From Bartonella taylorii 8TBB (GTDB taxonomy: Bacteria; Pseudomonadota; Alphaproteobacteria; Rhizobiales; Rhizobiaceae), in contig NZ_CADEAG010000001.1 in the NCBI RefSeq assembly GCF_902825155.1, positions 186,001-250,000 of the forward strand: a stretch of DNA of 64,000 nucleotides. The letters run 5' to 3'. This document shows, piece by piece, positions 1 to 8,405 of the stretch (its first letter is position 1; each line of letters opens with the position of its first letter). A program made the position numbers and the translations under genes. The notes below the pieces were generated by a model that saw only the letters and a program-made list of their open reading frames with translations, was not told where the DNA came from and did not search any database.

Positions 1-1115
1 CTTTTGACGTTATCACCAAAAATGCGCGGTGTTGCTGTCATATAAAGGCGCTTCTTAGCACGAATAACATCATTGGAATGCACCTTAACAAAATTGGATT
101 CATCCTCTCCAACCAGCGTTGCCCCTGTTGTACGGTGCGCCTCATCACAAATAATAAGATCAAATGTTGGTAAACCATAATTTTTTTGAGCATCCGCAAC
201 CACCTGAATCGAGTGATAGGTTGCAAACACAACGGTCATTCTATCTGCAACACTCTTACCCACCTTTTCTGCAAGTTTAGCAGCATCGGTTGTCGCCGGA
301 AAAGCAAGATCAAACACATCAATTTCAGCAACATCATCACTATTTTTACGACGCTTTCCCACTTGTGTATCTGAACAGACAGCAAAGGAGCGTAATCCGA
401 TTTCTGCATCCGTTGTCCATTCACGAACCGTCTGTGACATCAGCGCAAGAGAAGGAACAAGAAACAAGACAAACTTGCCTTCACCCACCAAATCCTCAGA
501 AATTTTAAGACTGGTAAATGTCTTACCGGTACCACAAGCCATAATGAGCTTACCCCGATCTGCTTCCATAAGCCCAGCACGCACATCACGCAATGCCTCC
601 TGCTGATGTGGACGGATTTTCTTTTTATCCTCCAGCACAATTTTGCCCTGGGCTGCAAAAGTTTCCCAACGGATCGGACTTTGTTGCATATTGGAAAGAC
701 TAATCCGTATAACAGGAATATCCTGCCCCCGTATCATTGTTTCAGCGTTATCACTCCAAGCACTTTCAGTACTGTCTATAACAACACGCCGCTTGAATGG
801 AACTTTTCCTGATGCCGAAATAAAACTATCAATATCTGCTTTTTTAATCCGATATGCTGCATCATAAAATTTACATTGGATTGCCGCAAACCCCTCTTCA
901 TCGCGAAGCTTTGCCACAAGATCGATACCAGTATCACGACCATCCCAATCATTTTCATGCGCCCAATCTTTAAAGGTTTGAACCTTTTCATACTGATCAA
1001 ACTGAAGAGGATCATGCGTCAAATAAGCAAAGGCAAAACGCTCAAAATATGTACCTTTGTCTCGTTCGGTACGCGCTTCATCACGATATGTCTGTAAAAG
1101 CGATTGCAGCGTCAT
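1..1115 (-). CDS. Type ISP-like restriction enzyme, N-terminal nuclease and helicase part (partial)
   Basis: An open frame of 371 codons runs from an ATG at 1115, preceded by GGGGGGA, to the window edge without a stop, so the C-terminal part is missing. Residues 63-82 contain GID followed by QCK, the spacing of an Mrr-type PD-(D/E)xK nuclease. Residues 195-199 are GTGKT (Walker A), 324-327 are DEAH, and YMTATPR follows near residue 358, as in superfamily 2 helicases. An Mrr nuclease followed by a DEAH helicase is the order of single-chain type ISP restriction-modification enzymes, which continue into a methyltransferase and a target-recognition domain. Those last parts would lie outside the window, so a plain nuclease-helicase or another restriction subunit remains possible. 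The reading frame shows no damage in the visible part. Confidence 0.72.
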   Translation of the reverse strand, partial: MTLQSLLQTYRDEARTERDKGTYFERFAFAYLTHDPLQFDQYEKVQTFKDWAHENDWDGRDTGIDLVAKLRDEEGFAAIQCKFYDAAYRIKKADIDSFISASGKVPFKRRVVIDSTESAWSDNAETMIRGQDIPVIRISLSNMQQSPIRWETFAAQGKIVLEDKKKIRPHQQEALRDVRAGLMEADRGKLIMACGTGKTFTSLKISEDLVGEGKFVLFLVPSLALMSQTVREWTTDAEIGLRSFAVCSDTQVGKRRKNSDDVAEIDVFDLAFPATTDAAKLAEKVGKSVADRMTVVFATYHSIQVVADAQKNYGLPTFDLIICDEAHRTTGATLVGEDESNFVKVHSNDVIRAKKRLYMTATPRIFGDNVK

Positions 1116-2081
1116 GCTTTCCCCCCATTAAAAACATCTCTAACTATCGAGTCTAGAAAAATTGGTCAATGCTTATTGTTCCATCCAAAAGACTTTAGAT
1201 AACTCGATTTACTGAATGCGCTGACTCTTTACAAGAGAATATTACGCGCAACAAAATAAACTGAGAAAGTTTTACTTATCAGCAAAAGAGTAGAATCTGC
1301 TTTCTCCTCATCTCTAATAAATATCAAGTAATTACTCACAAGAATGTAGAGATTTGCTTTATTATTTTGGTGAGCTTCTTTTTGATGTTTATCTATTGGA
1401 AAAATTTAAGCTCAATATCGTCTGGTGCTAAACGCAATAAAAGCATATCATAAAACCAATTACCGGCTATACCGACACATAATAATACAATGCAGTTATC
1501 AACATTCCCAGCAGTATGAGCCCCTAAATGTATTCATCTCATTCTTCCTACGCAGCTCCAGCTTCGTAGGAACCTATATCTCCGTCACATACAGCCATAA
1601 AGCATCCTAAACCAAACGGTTACCAATACCCACATCCCTCCCTTTACCATACAATTTATGAAAAAAAGAACCCGTCTACGAATAAACAAAAGGAAAACTA
1701 CAGAGATCAACACGCTTTGTATACCAATTCGTTTTTTGAATATAGCTGTTTGGTGTTTAGACGCATTTGTTTATTATTTTATCGTTAACAGACACACTCT
1801 TCACGCCCCCTTTCCCCTTCTATTTTTAGATTAAAACCCTCAAGTCATCACACACCATATTTGTATAGCTACAAAATATAAGGGCAATTTATTCATGATA
1901 GGTTGTGCCGTAAAACTTCATCCTTTAACGTTATATAAAACACGCTCCACTTAACGAAGTAAGCATTTTCTAAAAAGGGCAGCGAATAATGCTAAACTTT
2001 GCCCCGCCATGTTTCGCTTCATAAACGCTTCATCCAAATAAAAAGCATAACAACAACCGTATTAACTACAATGATTAAAGC
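1116..2081. other. Non-coding gap, about 1 kb
   Basis: This stretch between the restriction helicase start and the end of macB holds no convincing gene. Only short AT-rich open frames occur, without ribosome sites or recognisable protein motifs. Long decayed spacers of this kind are usual in Bartonella. Confidence 0.6.
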
Positions 2082-4064
2082 TTAATCGCGTGAGAGTGCG
2101 ACAACAGGATCCAAACGTGAAGCTTGCCGCGCTGGCGAAAAGCCAAAACATATCCCAATAAGGGTGGAAAAAGTAAGGGATAGGATGATCGAATCGATTG
2201 TATAAATCAGGTGGATAGGCGCCTTAAATAGAAGAAATAAACCACCGATAGAAAGCCCAAACAGAATCCCAATACCACCACCAATCATACAAACCAAAAT
2301 TGCTTCAATGAGAAATTGCTGCAAAATATCACTTTGGCGCGCTCCTACTGCCATACGCACCCCAATTTCATTAATCCGTTCAGAAACAGTGACCAGCATA
2401 ATGTTCATCACTCCAATACCACCGACAATCAGTGAAATAGCTGCAATTGAAGACACTAAAAGCGTTAAGATATGTGTGCTTTCCATAATACGCTCACGAA
2501 AAAACTCTGAACTTCTAATAAAGAAATCTTCTCCACCATGGCGCATAATGAGAAAATGCCGCACCATCTTTTCAGCTAAATGTGAATCAATATGATCAGC
2601 AAGTTTAACCGTAATTGCCCGAACTTGTGTCGTTCCAAGAAAACGCGTTTGCACTGTCGTATAGGGCAAATAAACCTGCAACGTATTTGAAGTACCTCCC
2701 ATATGTTGCGGATCTACAACACCAAGAATACGCACGGGCACATTACCCACATGCACAACCTTTCCAATGGGATTCTCATGACTATGAGGGAAAAGCACAG
2801 AAAGTGCTTCTTTTTCGATCACGAGATCAATGGCTCGCTCATGCACACTTTTCTGATCAAACAATCTCCCTTGAACAGCTTTGAGTCCTTGTGTTTGAAA
2901 ATACTGTTCTCCCACCCCAGAAATCATAGCATTAGCTGCAACGTCACCAAAACGTATGGTAGAACTCGTTGAAAGTTGAGGTGTTACACCAGAAATATAA
3001 GGTAATCCAGAGAGAGCTTCTGCATCCGCTTCCACCAAGCTTGTTATTTTTTCTGCTTGTGGATCAGAGAGGCTTTTTCCAGGTAAAATTGTTAATGTAT
3101 TAGAACCCAAACTTTTAAAATTTTCTAGAATTTTCTCTCGTGTACCATTTCCCAAAGCCACCATAGCAATAATCGCCCCAATACCGATAATCACCCCAAG
3201 CATTGTTAAAAAAGTCCGCATGCGATGCGCATTCATTGCCAACAAAGCCATAATAAAGGCTTCACGAAAACGCTCCGTAAAAGAACGAAAAAAACCAAGC
3301 AACTTTTGGTCTTTCAGATTTTGTTTTTCCTGAAGAGGTTTGTCCTCACGCCTTTTTTTTATAACTTTTGAGACATTATCAGCAATAATTTCTCCATCAC
3401 TGATTTCGATAATACGCTCTGCTCTTTCAGCCACCTGCATATCATGCGTTACAATGATAATGGTGCGCCCTTCTTGATGAAGCTCATCCAAAATACGCAA
3501 CACTTCTTGACCACTCTGTTTATCCAATGCACCGGTTGGCTCATCAGCAAGAATAACTTCTGCATTATTCATCAGGGCACGGGCAATAGACACACGTTGT
3601 TGCTGACCACCTGAAAGTTGATTTGGACGATGATTTACTCTATCCCCCATACCTAAACGCGTTAAAAGATCTTGTGCACGTTTTTTTCTTTCGCTCGGTG
3701 CACACCCTGCATAAATAGCTGGAATTTCGACATTGCCAAGAGCTGTCAATTCATTCAACAAATGATAACGCTGGAAAATAAATCCAAAATGATTGCGCCG
3801 CAAAGCAGACAATTCATCAGCAGTAAGAGAGGCTGTTTCTTTTCCTGAAATCCAATAGCGCCCAGAGGTTGATCGATCAAGGCAGCCTAAAATATTCATC
3901 AAGGTGGATTTTCCTGAACCAGAAGCCCCCACAATTGCCACCATTTCACCACGCTTAATGGTTAAATTAATATCTTTCAAAACAGTGACAAATGTTTCGC
4001 CGGCGGGAAACTTGCGCACAACATTTTCCAACACGAGGACAGCATCTGCTTTCTCTGCTTTCAT
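2082..4064 (-). CDS. macB: MacB-type ABC exporter, fused ATPase and permease
   Basis: This 660-residue inner-membrane protein matches the MacB family in length and order. The N-terminal ATPase has Walker A GASGSGKST at about 46-54, the signature LSGGQQQR near 148 and Walker B VILADEPTG near 168. A first membrane segment follows near 280-300, then a periplasmic domain of about 220 residues, then three C-terminal membrane segments that include an IGVMNIMLVTVSER-type stretch. The family uses ATP to drive mechanotransmission that expels macrolides, peptides or siderophores through a MacA adaptor and an outer-membrane channel. The gene starts 3 bases after the macA stop and is third in the channel-adaptor-pump operon. 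The substrate cannot be told from sequence. Confidence 0.93.
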   Translation of the reverse strand: MKAEKADAVLVLENVVRKFPAGETFVTVLKDINLTIKRGEMVAIVGASGSGKSTLMNILGCLDRSTSGRYWISGKETASLTADELSALRRNHFGFIFQRYHLLNELTALGNVEIPAIYAGCAPSERKKRAQDLLTRLGMGDRVNHRPNQLSGGQQQRVSIARALMNNAEVILADEPTGALDKQSGQEVLRILDELHQEGRTIIIVTHDMQVAERAERIIEISDGEIIADNVSKVIKKRREDKPLQEKQNLKDQKLLGFFRSFTERFREAFIMALLAMNAHRMRTFLTMLGVIIGIGAIIAMVALGNGTREKILENFKSLGSNTLTILPGKSLSDPQAEKITSLVEADAEALSGLPYISGVTPQLSTSSTIRFGDVAANAMISGVGEQYFQTQGLKAVQGRLFDQKSVHERAIDLVIEKEALSVLFPHSHENPIGKVVHVGNVPVRILGVVDPQHMGGTSNTLQVYLPYTTVQTRFLGTTQVRAITVKLADHIDSHLAEKMVRHFLIMRHGGEDFFIRSSEFFRERIMESTHILTLLVSSIAAISLIVGGIGVMNIMLVTVSERINEIGVRMAVGARQSDILQQFLIEAILVCMIGGGIGILFGLSIGGLFLLFKAPIHLIYTIDSIILSLTFSTLIGICFGFSPARQASRLDPVVALSRD

Positions 4065-4067
4065 GCT

Positions 4068-5294
4068 TTAGCTCTCATCTTCGTGATGTTCATCAGGAAT
4101 ATCTGGCATCACTCCATCGCGCGAACCTGTAATCACCACATCACCCTCATTAAGTCCTGAAACAATCTCTGCCATAACTTTATTATTAAGCCCAACAGTC
4201 ACCTGTCTTGCAACCACCTTATCTTTCCCCTCCAAAACAGAAACCCATGCTTTACGTTCTTTTGTCTCATCGCGTAAAGCATCACTTGGAACCAACAAAA
4301 CATTCTGAGCACGCCCTAAGATAATGTGAACTTGTGCGGTCATATAAGTCCGCAAAAAATTATCCGCATTATCAACATGCACAACCCCATTATAATAGAT
4401 AGCCGAAGATATGAGAGCGCTAGAGCCCCCCACAGTACCGGGATTAATACTCACATCAGCGCGAATTGATTCGGGAGCCGGATCTACCCTTTCTAAAACG
4501 CCTTCATAACGACGCTGCGAATTTCCCAAAACGGTAAAATAAAGAGGTTGTCCGGCTTGGACTTTAAGAATATCGACTTCTGAAATTTGTGCTTTAATTG
4601 TCATTTTTGACAGATCACCTAAAATAACAATTGTTGGTGCCGATTGAACCGCATTAACATTTTGCCCTTCTTCTACAACCGTTGCTAAAACTGTTCCCGC
4701 TGAAGGAGCAGTTATCCGAGTATACCCTAGATTGACCTCTGCACTGTCCACATCAATCTGTGCTTGTACAATCTGCTGCCGAAGCTGAGCAATCTGCGCT
4801 TCGCGTATTTTCACTTGTGTTGCAGCATCATCGAGATTAGCCCGTGAAATTGCATGTGATTCAATCATTTTTTTCTGACGCTCTAAATTTTTCTGCGCAA
4901 GAGAAAGATAAGCTTCTTGTTCTACCAAACTCGCATAATAATGGGATAATGCTGCTTTTTTTCTTTTCAGATCATTTTCTTGATCTGTAGGATCAATTTC
5001 TGCCAAAAGATCCCCTTCTTTCACAACACTTCCTGGGAAAACGCGCATTGACACCACCCGCCCTGTTGCACGTGCACCAACAGCTACCAACCGATAAGGA
5101 CGCACAAGACCAGAAGCCAAAACACTTTCCTCGATATCACCACGCTTCACCACTGCTGTCATATAAACCGGCGATGATGTGCCCCAAAAAACAGAACGAA
5201 GCCATAAAAAAAAGAGGAGAAGAAGGATACCAGTTAAAAATAAGGAAAGTTTTTTGTGTTTTGTAATGAAATTTTTTATAAAACTTTTTTTCAT
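4068..5294 (-). CDS. macA: MacA-type periplasmic adaptor (HlyD/RND-MFP family)
   Basis: This 408-residue membrane-fusion protein bridges MacB to an outer-membrane channel. A single N-terminal membrane anchor at about 15-32 is followed by a lipoyl half-motif, a coiled-coil hairpin rich in Q, A and E at about 110-180, a second lipoyl half (ITAPSAGTVL) and beta-barrel domains with a GLNEGDVVITG-like C-terminus, all in family order. Its ATG overlaps the stop of the upstream channel gene in an ATGA overlap, and its own stop lies 3 bases before macB, so the three genes are almost certainly one transcript with coupled translation. The downstream pump identifies it as MacA rather than an RND adaptor. 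Confidence 0.92.
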   Translation of the reverse strand: MKKSFIKNFITKHKKLSLFLTGILLLLFFLWLRSVFWGTSSPVYMTAVVKRGDIEESVLASGLVRPYRLVAVGARATGRVVSMRVFPGSVVKEGDLLAEIDPTDQENDLKRKKAALSHYYASLVEQEAYLSLAQKNLERQKKMIESHAISRANLDDAATQVKIREAQIAQLRQQIVQAQIDVDSAEVNLGYTRITAPSAGTVLATVVEEGQNVNAVQSAPTIVILGDLSKMTIKAQISEVDILKVQAGQPLYFTVLGNSQRRYEGVLERVDPAPESIRADVSINPGTVGGSSALISSAIYYNGVVHVDNADNFLRTYMTAQVHIILGRAQNVLLVPSDALRDETKERKAWVSVLEGKDKVVARQVTVGLNNKVMAEIVSGLNEGDVVITGSRDGVMPDIPDEHHEDES

Positions 5295-6775
5295 TGCCCT
5301 ACTCTCGTATGCGAACGGGGTGCACCATCAACGACTTCCGGACGTGAAACATCAACCACACCATCCCAACCACCACCCAATGCCTTCATCAAGGTAATAT
5401 ATTGAGTAACCAAAGAAACACGGCTATCTTTAAGCGCCATTTGCGAAGAATAATAAGAGCGATTAGCATTTAACAATTCAAGGAAGCTGGTATTTCCATT
5501 TTCAAAGAGACTCCGCGAAAGTTCTAATGAATGGAGCGAAGCTTTATTTGCAACAATAAGCTTTTCTAATCGCTGGTGCTCTTTTGTCAATCTCACAAGC
5601 GCATTTTCCACGTCTTCTAGAGCTCCTAATACAGCAGCCCGATAAGTAATAAAAGCTTGATCACGCTGTGCACGTGCTACCGCCACAGACGCCACAACCT
5701 GCCCTCCATTAAAGAAAGGAAAACGAATCCCCGGTCCAAAAGACCATCCAATCGTTGAATTTTTCCATAATTGATCGATTGCCGTTGCACCTGTAGAAAT
5801 ATTCCCAGTCAAAGAAAGAGAGGGATAGCGATCCGCTTCACGCTGACCAATGCGTGCTGTCGCTTGGGCATATTGACGTTCTGCCCGTCGCAAATCCGGA
5901 CGCGTCAACAAAATATCAGCTGGAATCCCCGCTGGTATTGGCCACTTTGGCTGCGGAATCTTTGCGTGCTTAGCATTCTTTTGCAAAAGGTCCTTCAAAG
6001 CCATAGGCACACGACCAGTTAAAACAGAAAGGCGATGAATGCTCATCGCTAAATTCGCTTCCATTTGTGAAATATCTGCTTCTGTATTTGCCATTTGTGC
6101 TTGGGCATTTGAAACATCAAGCTCAGAAATATCACCAGCCTTCAATTTGGCACGCATCAATTCATATGTTTTACGCTGAGATAAAGCAATTTGTCGCACA
6201 ATCAACAATTTCTGTTGCCAACCACGCATTTGAACATAATTTGTTGCCACATCTCCCAACAGCGTCACCATTGTTGCACGCATATCTTCCACAGCCGCGT
6301 CAAGACCATAACGTGCTGCTTCCACCGCCCGCTTACGCCCACCAAAAAAATCAAGTTCCCAACTCGCATCAAACCCACTACGATATTGACTGAAAACCGC
6401 ATCAGATTGCTCAGAATGACTACGTGTTCCTGAAATTGAACTTGACACACTGGGCAAAAGAGATCCCACAGCTTGCCCTAAACTAGCCCGCGCTTCACGA
6501 ACCCGTGCTTTGGCAACGGCAACACTATTATTTTCAGAAATCGCATAATTCATTAAGGCATTTAAAACAGGGTCATTTAAACGCCGCCACCATCCTGCAA
6601 GCACATCCGCACGCCCAGACGTCTGCGCAGTTTGTTCACCCCAACTTGTTGGAACACGAAAAGATGTTTTCTGGTAATTAGGACCAACCATACATCCTGA
6701 TAATATAAAAAAACACAGCAAAACACTATAGAGTAATCTATTAAAAGCAATACTTTTGCGATTTCTGATATGCAT
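5291..6775 (-). CDS. NodT-family outer-membrane efflux lipoprotein
   Basis: This 494-residue TolC-like channel subunit has a lipoprotein signal ending in LSGC, with the lipidated cysteine at residue 28, followed by MVGPNY as in the NodT/OprM family. Two repeated outer-membrane-efflux domains follow, each with long alpha-helical stretches. AGGAGA lies just upstream of the ATG. It is the first gene of the operon with macA and macB and supplies the exit duct of the tripartite exporter. Having a dedicated channel differs from enterobacterial macAB, which borrows TolC encoded elsewhere. Confidence 0.92.
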   Translation of the reverse strand: MHIRNRKSIAFNRLLYSVLLCFFILSGCMVGPNYQKTSFRVPTSWGEQTAQTSGRADVLAGWWRRLNDPVLNALMNYAISENNSVAVAKARVREARASLGQAVGSLLPSVSSSISGTRSHSEQSDAVFSQYRSGFDASWELDFFGGRKRAVEAARYGLDAAVEDMRATMVTLLGDVATNYVQMRGWQQKLLIVRQIALSQRKTYELMRAKLKAGDISELDVSNAQAQMANTEADISQMEANLAMSIHRLSVLTGRVPMALKDLLQKNAKHAKIPQPKWPIPAGIPADILLTRPDLRRAERQYAQATARIGQREADRYPSLSLTGNISTGATAIDQLWKNSTIGWSFGPGIRFPFFNGGQVVASVAVARAQRDQAFITYRAAVLGALEDVENALVRLTKEHQRLEKLIVANKASLHSLELSRSLFENGNTSFLELLNANRSYYSSQMALKDSRVSLVTQYITLMKALGGGWDGVVDVSRPEVVDGAPRSHTRVGQ

Positions 6776-6835
6776 TTAATCTCCTGCATTTTTTCAGAAT
6801 CAATACTATTATTAATACTTTATTTACTTCTTATT

Positions 6836-7651
6836 TCAGACTTGACGTGAAAAATCAAATATAGTTTGTACTGGAACATGATCTGAAGGCTGCTTCCACC
6901 CGCGTGCAACACGAAAAACCGCAAGATCTTCCATAAAAGGAACGAGATCTGGAGAAGACCAAATATGGTCAAGCCGCCGCCCACGATCCGCAAGCGCCCA
7001 ATCACGTGCACGATAACTCCACCATGTATAAAGCTTGGTAGGAATGGGAATATGCAACCGCATCAGATCCACCCACCCACCTTGGCAACATAAAGCCTGT
7101 AAACGCTCAGTTTCAATGGGTGTATGGCTTACAACCTTCAACAATTGCTGATGAGACCAAACATCCTCTGCCAAAGGCGCAATATTCAAATCACCCACCA
7201 AAAGGGAAGAAAGACCATCTCCCTGATCAGCGCGAATGGAAGACATTTCTTCTAAAAAATCAAGTTTATGACGGAATTTTTCATTCACATCGGCGTCAGG
7301 AACATCACCCCCAGCGGGAACATAGAAATTATGGATCCTCACATCTCTGCCATGGGCTTCAACAATAACCGAAATGTAACGGCAATCTTCCTTTTGACAA
7401 AAAGAACGCTTTTCAACACTCTTAAAAGGCAAACGGGATACAACCGCTACACCGTTGTAAGATTTTTGTCCGCTCAATGCGATATGCTTATATCCAGCCG
7501 CTTCAAAAGCCTCAACTGGAAATAAAGCATCTGGACATTTTGTCTCCTGTAGACACAAAACATCTGCCGCAAAGATATCCAAATACTGAAAAACCTGCGC
7601 AAGACGCAAACGGATAGAATTAATATTCCAAGTCGCAATACGAAAGAACAT
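6836..7651 (-). CDS. xthA: Exodeoxyribonuclease III, AP endonuclease
   Basis: This 271-residue enzyme cleaves DNA 5' of abasic sites and removes 3' blocking groups in base-excision repair. The motifs of the exonuclease III fold are all present in order: ATWNINSIR at the start, LQETKCP with the metal-binding glutamate, NFYVPAGGDV, VGDLNIAP with the catalytic Asp and Asn, and SDHVPV with the catalytic His near the end. I chose the ATG at 7651, behind GGAATTG, rather than an in-frame TTG three codons upstream, because family members begin a few residues before ATWNIN. It stands alone between the exporter operon and lolA on the same strand. Confidence 0.93.
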   Translation of the reverse strand: MFFRIATWNINSIRLRLAQVFQYLDIFAADVLCLQETKCPDALFPVEAFEAAGYKHIALSGQKSYNGVAVVSRLPFKSVEKRSFCQKEDCRYISVIVEAHGRDVRIHNFYVPAGGDVPDADVNEKFRHKLDFLEEMSSIRADQGDGLSSLLVGDLNIAPLAEDVWSHQQLLKVVSHTPIETERLQALCCQGGWVDLMRLHIPIPTKLYTWWSYRARDWALADRGRRLDHIWSSPDLVPFMEDLAVFRVARGWKQPSDHVPVQTIFDFSRQV

Positions 7652-7681
7652 TCGTTTCAATTCCGATACTATAACAGTGCA

Positions 7682-8290
7682 CTATTTTTTTGAGGGAAGC
7701 GTGAACATCCCATCAGCAAACCTAAGGCCCGTCCGTACATTCATGATTTGAACAGTAGTTTCCAGATTTTGTTGATCAACAATTGTCCACTGCCGTAAAA
7801 GTGTGTTTTTAGAATCAAACACCATCCTTATTTGCCCTGCTCCAATGCTTTTATCCCGCAGAACAATTGTCACCGCCCCTGGATCTTCACGAAATGCTAA
7901 TAAACGCCCTGTTGAAACATTAATCTTATCATCCAACAAAAACTTCATTGGCGTTTGAGAAAGCTGTGAAAAATTCCACGTATTCAGAGCACGATTGTTA
8001 ATGCCAACAAATTGACCATCTGCAATGATCTGTAAAGGTAATTTTTTGTAAATAAAACGAATCTTTCCTGGACGCTCTAAATAAAATGTCCCCTGAGACG
8101 TTTTTCCCTTTGGACTAAACTGAATAAAATCACCTGTCATTGTTTTAATCGCTGCAAAGCGATTGACAACGTTCTGCGCTCTTACCACTTGTTGAGATGA
8201 TTGTGAAACAGCAGGAAAAGTTAAGCTCCCAAAAACAATAATTCCAGCAAATGCAAAGATTTTTCTCCGCAGTAAAAAAAACGTTCCCAT
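7682..8290 (-). CDS. lolA: LolA periplasmic lipoprotein carrier
   Basis: This 202-residue protein has an N-terminal signal peptide (hydrophobic core at about 12-27, probable cleavage after AVSQ or nearby) and the LolA beta-sheet pattern: MTGDFIQFSPKG, GTFYLERPGKIRF, and a C-terminal TVQIMNVRTGLRF stretch. LolA carries outer-membrane lipoproteins from the LolCDE complex across the periplasm. GGGAGC precedes the ATG. It lies directly downstream of ftsK on the same strand, as is common in alphaproteobacteria, and 30 bases upstream of xthA, so an ftsK-lolA-xthA transcript is possible. Confidence 0.9.
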   Translation of the reverse strand: MGTFFLLRRKIFAFAGIIVFGSLTFPAVSQSSQQVVRAQNVVNRFAAIKTMTGDFIQFSPKGKTSQGTFYLERPGKIRFIYKKLPLQIIADGQFVGINNRALNTWNFSQLSQTPMKFLLDDKINVSTGRLLAFREDPGAVTIVLRDKSIGAGQIRMVFDSKNTLLRQWTIVDQQNLETTVQIMNVRTGLRFADGMFTLPSKK

Positions 8291-8405
8291 AAAAAAATGC
8301 TCCCAAGCGATACTGTTTTACCTTGCTAAAACAGCGAATGATAGATAAATACCCTCCTTTAAACGAGAAAGATATTGTTTTTAAAAACTATACAAAGCTT
8401 TTATT

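Noticed and set aside
1425-1610. 61-codon plus-strand frame in the first gap
   Set aside because: No start signal and no protein-like pattern.
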